This document shows positions 61,137-64,000 of a stretch of 64,000 nt of DNA, one piece after another (the stretch's first letter is position 1; each line of letters starts with the position of its first letter). The stretch spans positions 992,001-1,056,000 of the forward strand of contig CAVZYN010000001.1 of NCBI GenBank assembly GCA_963779515.1, given 5' to 3'. The stretch comes from CAVZYN01 sp963779515. GTDB lineage: Bacteria; Pseudomonadota; Alphaproteobacteria; Rhizobiales; Hyphomicrobiaceae. The notes under the pieces are model-generated. The model was not told the DNA's origin, searched no databases, and saw nothing but the letters and a program-made list of their open reading frames with translations. Both the position numbers and the translations under genes were made by a program.

Positions 61137-61751
61137 ATGCTCGTCCTGATCGATAACTACGACAGCTTCACCTATAATCTCGTCCACTTCCTGGGCGAGT
61201 TGGGGCAGACCTGCGCCGTCCACCGCAACGACAAGATCACCGTTGACGAGGTGCTCGCCTTGAAGCCGAAAGGCATCGTGCTGTCGCCGGGCCCGTGCAC
61301 ACCCAACGAGGCCGGCATCTGCCTCGACTTGATCAAAGCCGCTGGCCCAACGATCCCGCTGCTCGGCGTCTGCCTCGGCCATCAGGCGATCGGCCAAAGC
61401 TACGGCGGCACCGTCCTACGTGCGCCGCAACCCATGCACGGCAAGCTCTCGACCATCGAGACGACCGGCGCGGGCGTGTTTCGCAATTTGCCGAAACGAT
61501 ACGAGGTCACGCGCTATCATTCGCTGATCGTCGAGCGCTCGACACTTCCAGCCTGCCTCGAAATCACCGCGACCACCGGCGACGGCCTGATCATGGGCGT
61601 CCGCCACAAGACGCATCCCGTGCATGGCGTGCAGTTCCATCCCGAGAGCATCGCGTCGGAACATGGCCACGCACTCCTCGCCAACTTCCTCGAGATTGCC
61701 GGCCTCGATCCACAGCGCCGGAATGCGCCAACCCCGCGCGTGGCCGCATGA
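61137..61751 (+). CDS. trpG: anthranilate synthase glutamine amidotransferase component
   Basis: A 204-residue class I glutamine amidotransferase. It feeds ammonia to TrpE in tryptophan synthesis and may serve PabB too. LIDNYDSFTYNLVHFL opens the protein. The nucleophile Cys is in GVCLGHQAIGQSYGG. The His/Glu pair lies in HGVQFHPESIASEHG. trpD follows after a 165-bp gap with a dispersed repeat. trpE is not in this window. Confidence 0.95.
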   Translation: MLVLIDNYDSFTYNLVHFLGELGQTCAVHRNDKITVDEVLALKPKGIVLSPGPCTPNEAGICLDLIKAAGPTIPLLGVCLGHQAIGQSYGGTVLRAPQPMHGKLSTIETTGAGVFRNLPKRYEVTRYHSLIVERSTLPACLEITATTGDGLIMGVRHKTHPVHGVQFHPESIASEHGHALLANFLEIAGLDPQRRNAPTPRVAA

Positions 61752-61830
61752 CCTGGCGATGGCGCACGTAAAGACGCCCCGAACAACAAACGCTATGCAT
61801 TCTGGAGCAATTGCGCGCAACTCTCTCCTC

Positions 61831-61882
61831 CGTCATCCCCGCGAAGGCGGGGACCCAAGCAATGTGGATGTTTGCTTGGGTT
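61831..61882. repeat. dispersed GTCATCCCCGC palindromic repeat
   Basis: CGTCATCCCCGCGAAGGCGG, then GGACCCAAGCAA and, inverted, TTGCTTGGGTTCC: two nested inverted repeats (CCCCGC / GCGGGG and CCCAAGCAA / TTGCTTGGG). It lies between trpG and trpD, where its hairpin could affect their relative expression. Confidence 0.7.
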
Positions 61883-61916
61883 CCCGGTTCACGCCCTCTC
61901 CTTGGACTCCGAACCG

Positions 61917-62939
61917 ATGCCCGCCCAGACTCTCAAGACCCTGATCAGCAAAGTCGCCGACGGCCAAACACTCGCGGAAGCCGAGATCCGCGCGGCACTC
62001 GAGATCATGACCGAAGGCCACGCGACGCAAGCGCAGATGGGCGCTTTCCTGATGGCGCTGCGGGTGCGCGGCGAAACCGTCGAGGAGATCACGGGTGCAG
62101 CGCAAATGATGCGCTCCCGAATGCGGCGCGTCGACGCCCCCGCCGATGCCATCGACATCGTCGGCACCGGCGGCGATGCGCACGGAACCTTTAACGTCTC
62201 AACCTGCACCAGCCTCGTCGCCGCCGGCGCGGGCCTCAAGGTCGCCAAACACGGCAGCCGCTCCGTGTCCTCGCTCGCCGGCGCGTCCGACGTCCTCTCC
62301 GCCCTCGGCGTCAAGCTCGACGTCACGCCGGAATCGGTCACGCGCGCGATCCACGAAGCCGGCGTCGGTTTCATGTTCGCCCCCAACCACCACCCGGCAA
62401 TGAAAAACTGGGCGCCTGTCCGCGCCGAACTCGGCGTGCGCACGATCTTCAATCTGCTGGGGCCGATCTCGAACCCCGCCGGCGTCAAGCGCCAGATCGT
62501 CGGCGTGTTCTCGCGCAAGTGGGTCGAGCCGATCGCGCACGTCTTGAACAAGCTCGGCTCGGAGCGCGTCTGGGTCGTGCACGGCCACGATGGCCTCGAC
62601 GAATTGACCACGACCGGCTCGACCGACGTCGCCGAAGTCAAGGACGGCACGGTCACCGTGTTCGAGGTGACACCCGCCGACGCTGGTATTCCGCCCGCAA
62701 AACTCACCGACCTCAAAGGCGGCGATGCGAAATACAATGCGGAGGCCATTCGCGCCGTGCTCGACGGCACCAAGGGCCCGTTCCGCGACATCGTCGTGCT
62801 CAACACGGCCGCGGCCTTGATCGTCGGCGGCAAGGCCACGAGCCTCACCGACGGCGCGGCCCTCGCCGTGCACGCCATCGAAAGCGGCGCCGCCAAAACC
62901 GCCCTCGACCGCCTGATCAAAGTCACCAACGCGGCGTGA
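61917..62939 (+). CDS. trpD: anthranilate phosphoribosyltransferase
   Basis: A 340-residue enzyme that joins anthranilate to PRPP in tryptophan synthesis. Motifs: VGTGGDAHGTFNVST (PRPP binding), KHGSRSVSSLAGASDVL, GVGFMFAPNHHPAMK, RTIFNLLGPISNPAGVKRQ cut here as NLLGPISNP, and GGDAKYNAEAIRAVL. The ATG at 61917 matches the family start; an upstream in-frame extension runs into the repeat. trpC would be expected next but is not present; repeats follow instead. Confidence 0.95.
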   Translation: MPAQTLKTLISKVADGQTLAEAEIRAALEIMTEGHATQAQMGAFLMALRVRGETVEEITGAAQMMRSRMRRVDAPADAIDIVGTGGDAHGTFNVSTCTSLVAAGAGLKVAKHGSRSVSSLAGASDVLSALGVKLDVTPESVTRAIHEAGVGFMFAPNHHPAMKNWAPVRAELGVRTIFNLLGPISNPAGVKRQIVGVFSRKWVEPIAHVLNKLGSERVWVVHGHDGLDELTTTGSTDVAEVKDGTVTVFEVTPADAGIPPAKLTDLKGGDAKYNAEAIRAVLDGTKGPFRDIVVLNTAAALIVGGKATSLTDGAALAVHAIESGAAKTALDRLIKVTNAA

Positions 62940-63257
62940 AACCGGGGACAGTGTTATTTCTTCCTTCTCCCGTGGGGAGAAGGTGCCCCGAAGGGGCGGA
63001 TGAGGGGGCGGCTCAAGCAATTGATCGCGCGATGCGCAGCACGAACCGATCACGCACGTCGCCGCCATTGTGACCCAAAGACACCATCGTCATCGTGATT
63101 GAAGTCCCCTCATCCGGCGCTTCTTCGCGAAGGGAAATACGGGGACAGTTTACTCAATTCGGCACGCACCGATCGAAGGTGAAAACGGGGACAGTTACCG
63201 CTTCGGCAGTGCGGCGCAACCTAACGCCTCAGGGGAACGGAAACTGTCCCCGTTTTC
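62940..63257. repeat. repeat-filled intergenic region after trpD
   Basis: 318 bp without a gene. GGGGACAGT occurs at about 62944, 63141 and 63187, and its complement at 63242-63256. A perfect inverted pair AAAACGGGGACAGTT (63182-63196) and AACTGTCCCCGTTTT (63242-63256) forms a long hairpin. At 62963-63007 there are two hairpins (CCTTCTCCC/GGGAGAAGG and GCCCCGAAGGGGC), a repeat unit common in Hyphomicrobiales. Confidence 0.8.
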
Positions 63258-64000
63258 CTACTCCCCCTGACCGCGCAACAGATCGAAATCCCCGGCCAAC
63301 ACCGCGTCGAGCTTGCCGCTGCGCCACTGGCCGTCGCCGCTGCGCACCAAGGGCGCCGGATCGCGGCGATACCGGCGCACGACCGTCGACGTCCGCTGCC
63401 CCGACTTGAAGGCTTCGCCAAGCGTCTGCCGCAGCAAGTGCTTCGGCTGGTCCTCGATCGGCGTCGGCAGCACGCGGACACGCGCCGCAACCCGGCTGCC
63501 GCCGTTGAAGCTCTCCGAGATATCCAAAATGTGCAGCCCCGCCTCCGGCATCAGCACGCGATGCGCGCCGAAGCCGCTGATGATCAGCGCGGGTTCCTCG
63601 CCCGCAACGCGCGCCAGCTCCGAGAACTGCATATGCCGGCGCGCGCACCAGCCGCGATACATGGCGCGGATCTCGCCGCACCAGGCGGCCGCCTCCTGGC
63701 GCTCACTCGCATGCATGTCGAGCGCGGGCTCCACCACCAGCGCGACCTCCACCGGCGCATCCGTTTCGAGGTCGGCGAGCCCGGCGCCGACGAGATGAAG
63801 TTGTAGAGCGAGACGCGACGCCAGTTCGCGCGACCCTTGCCCCGGCTGGCGCGTGCGTTTGTCCATGCGCGAGGCCAGCGACGCAGCCGTCGCCGCCGCC
63901 GCCTCGATGCGGTCCATCAAAGCGAGCCGCGACAGCGTCTCGAAGCGCGCGGGCGACGTCCAAAACTCAGGCCTGCTCATGCGCAGCACCTGCTCCGCCT
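63258..64000 (-). CDS. PCRF-domain protein (release-factor-like, no GGQ seen), incomplete at the window edge
   Basis: At least 246 residues, open to the right edge. The part seen resembles the PCRF domain of class I release factors: EIRAMYRGWCARRHMQFSEL, EEPALIISGFGAHRVLMPEAGLHILD in pieces and STVVRRYRRDPAPLVR. The C terminus (LDAVLAGDFDLLRGQGE) ends without a GGQ motif or a domain 4, so it is not a normal peptide chain release factor. An ATG at 63980 (SRPEFWTSPARF) is a possible start, but the frame continues upstream without stop. Its 3' end abuts the GGGGACAGTT hairpin. Confidence 0.65.
   Translation of the reverse strand, partial: AEQVLRMSRPEFWTSPARFETLSRLALMDRIEAAAATAASLASRMDKRTRQPGQGSRELASRLALQLHLVGAGLADLETDAPVEVALVVEPALDMHASERQEAAAWCGEIRAMYRGWCARRHMQFSELARVAGEEPALIISGFGAHRVLMPEAGLHILDISESFNGGSRVAARVRVLPTPIEDQPKHLLRQTLGEAFKSGQRTSTVVRRYRRDPAPLVRSGDGQWRSGKLDAVLAGDFDLLRGQGE

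Overview
The window looks like a chromosomal segment of a GC-rich alphaproteobacterium, most likely of the order Hyphomicrobiales (Rhizobiales). The reasons are the G/C-ending codons, the type of rpsD, trmJ, nadK, metY, trpG and trpD proteins, FitAB/VapBC modules, TAXI-TRAP and Bug-type solute-binding proteins, and dispersed short palindromes of a kind common in that order. The exact family cannot be fixed from the sequence alone.

Layout. 0-18.8 kb is mostly core chromosome: eda, cutA, nadK, rpsD, a TrmJ-type RNA methyltransferase with an extra N-terminal domain, two unrelated isocitrate dehydrogenases side by side, a GH3/NagZ-like enzyme, a VapBC-type pair, an MMPL/RND exporter, a histone-deacetylase-like gene, an ArsC-like protein, tusA and an aldo/keto reductase. 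At 19.0 kb an initiator tRNA-Met gene begins an island. The tRNA 3' end recurs at 28.2 kb (19 bp identical) and 31.4 kb (14 bp identical). The first interval (19.06-28.2 kb) holds a frameshifted mobilisation module (RHH protein, TraD-like coupling protein, MobF relaxase), a FitAB module, an intact IS256-family element with a perfect 9-bp target duplication, and a frameshifted large serine recombinase whose last codons lie in the repeat. The second interval (28.2-31.4 kb) holds an inverted, internally deleted relative of the same module, an RTX C-terminal fragment and a 269-residue unknown gene.

31.6-44.8 kb is a long co-directional minus-strand run: ParDE-like pair, PhnD-like protein, fatty acid desaturase, a DddQ-like cupin, a GFA-family protein, a DddP-like M24 protein, an MttB-family methyltransferase, a TAXI-TRAP transporter (binding protein frameshifted, permease intact), glpD and an IlvD/Edd-family dehydratase. 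The two DMSP-lyase-like proteins keep the metal ligands expected of their families. With the MttB homologue and the transporter they suggest uptake and breakdown of a methylated sulfonium or quaternary-ammonium compound. This is the most interesting metabolic unit here.

44.9-64 kb continues with an ATP-grasp-like gene overlapping a PrpF-family isomerase, ettA, tRNA-Arg(TCG), a Bug-type binding protein, an XRE regulator, an SMP-30 hydrolase and a DsbA/FrnE-like oxidoreductase. A repeat-rich stretch (52.6-54.6 kb) carries an IS630-family element. After it come an HNH endonuclease, metY, a membrane-fused spermidine-synthase-like protein, a TTC38-like TPR protein, sixA, trpG, trpD and, at the right edge, a PCRF-domain protein. 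Two dispersed palindrome families (GGGTCAGACCC type and GGGGACAGTT type) recur between genes.
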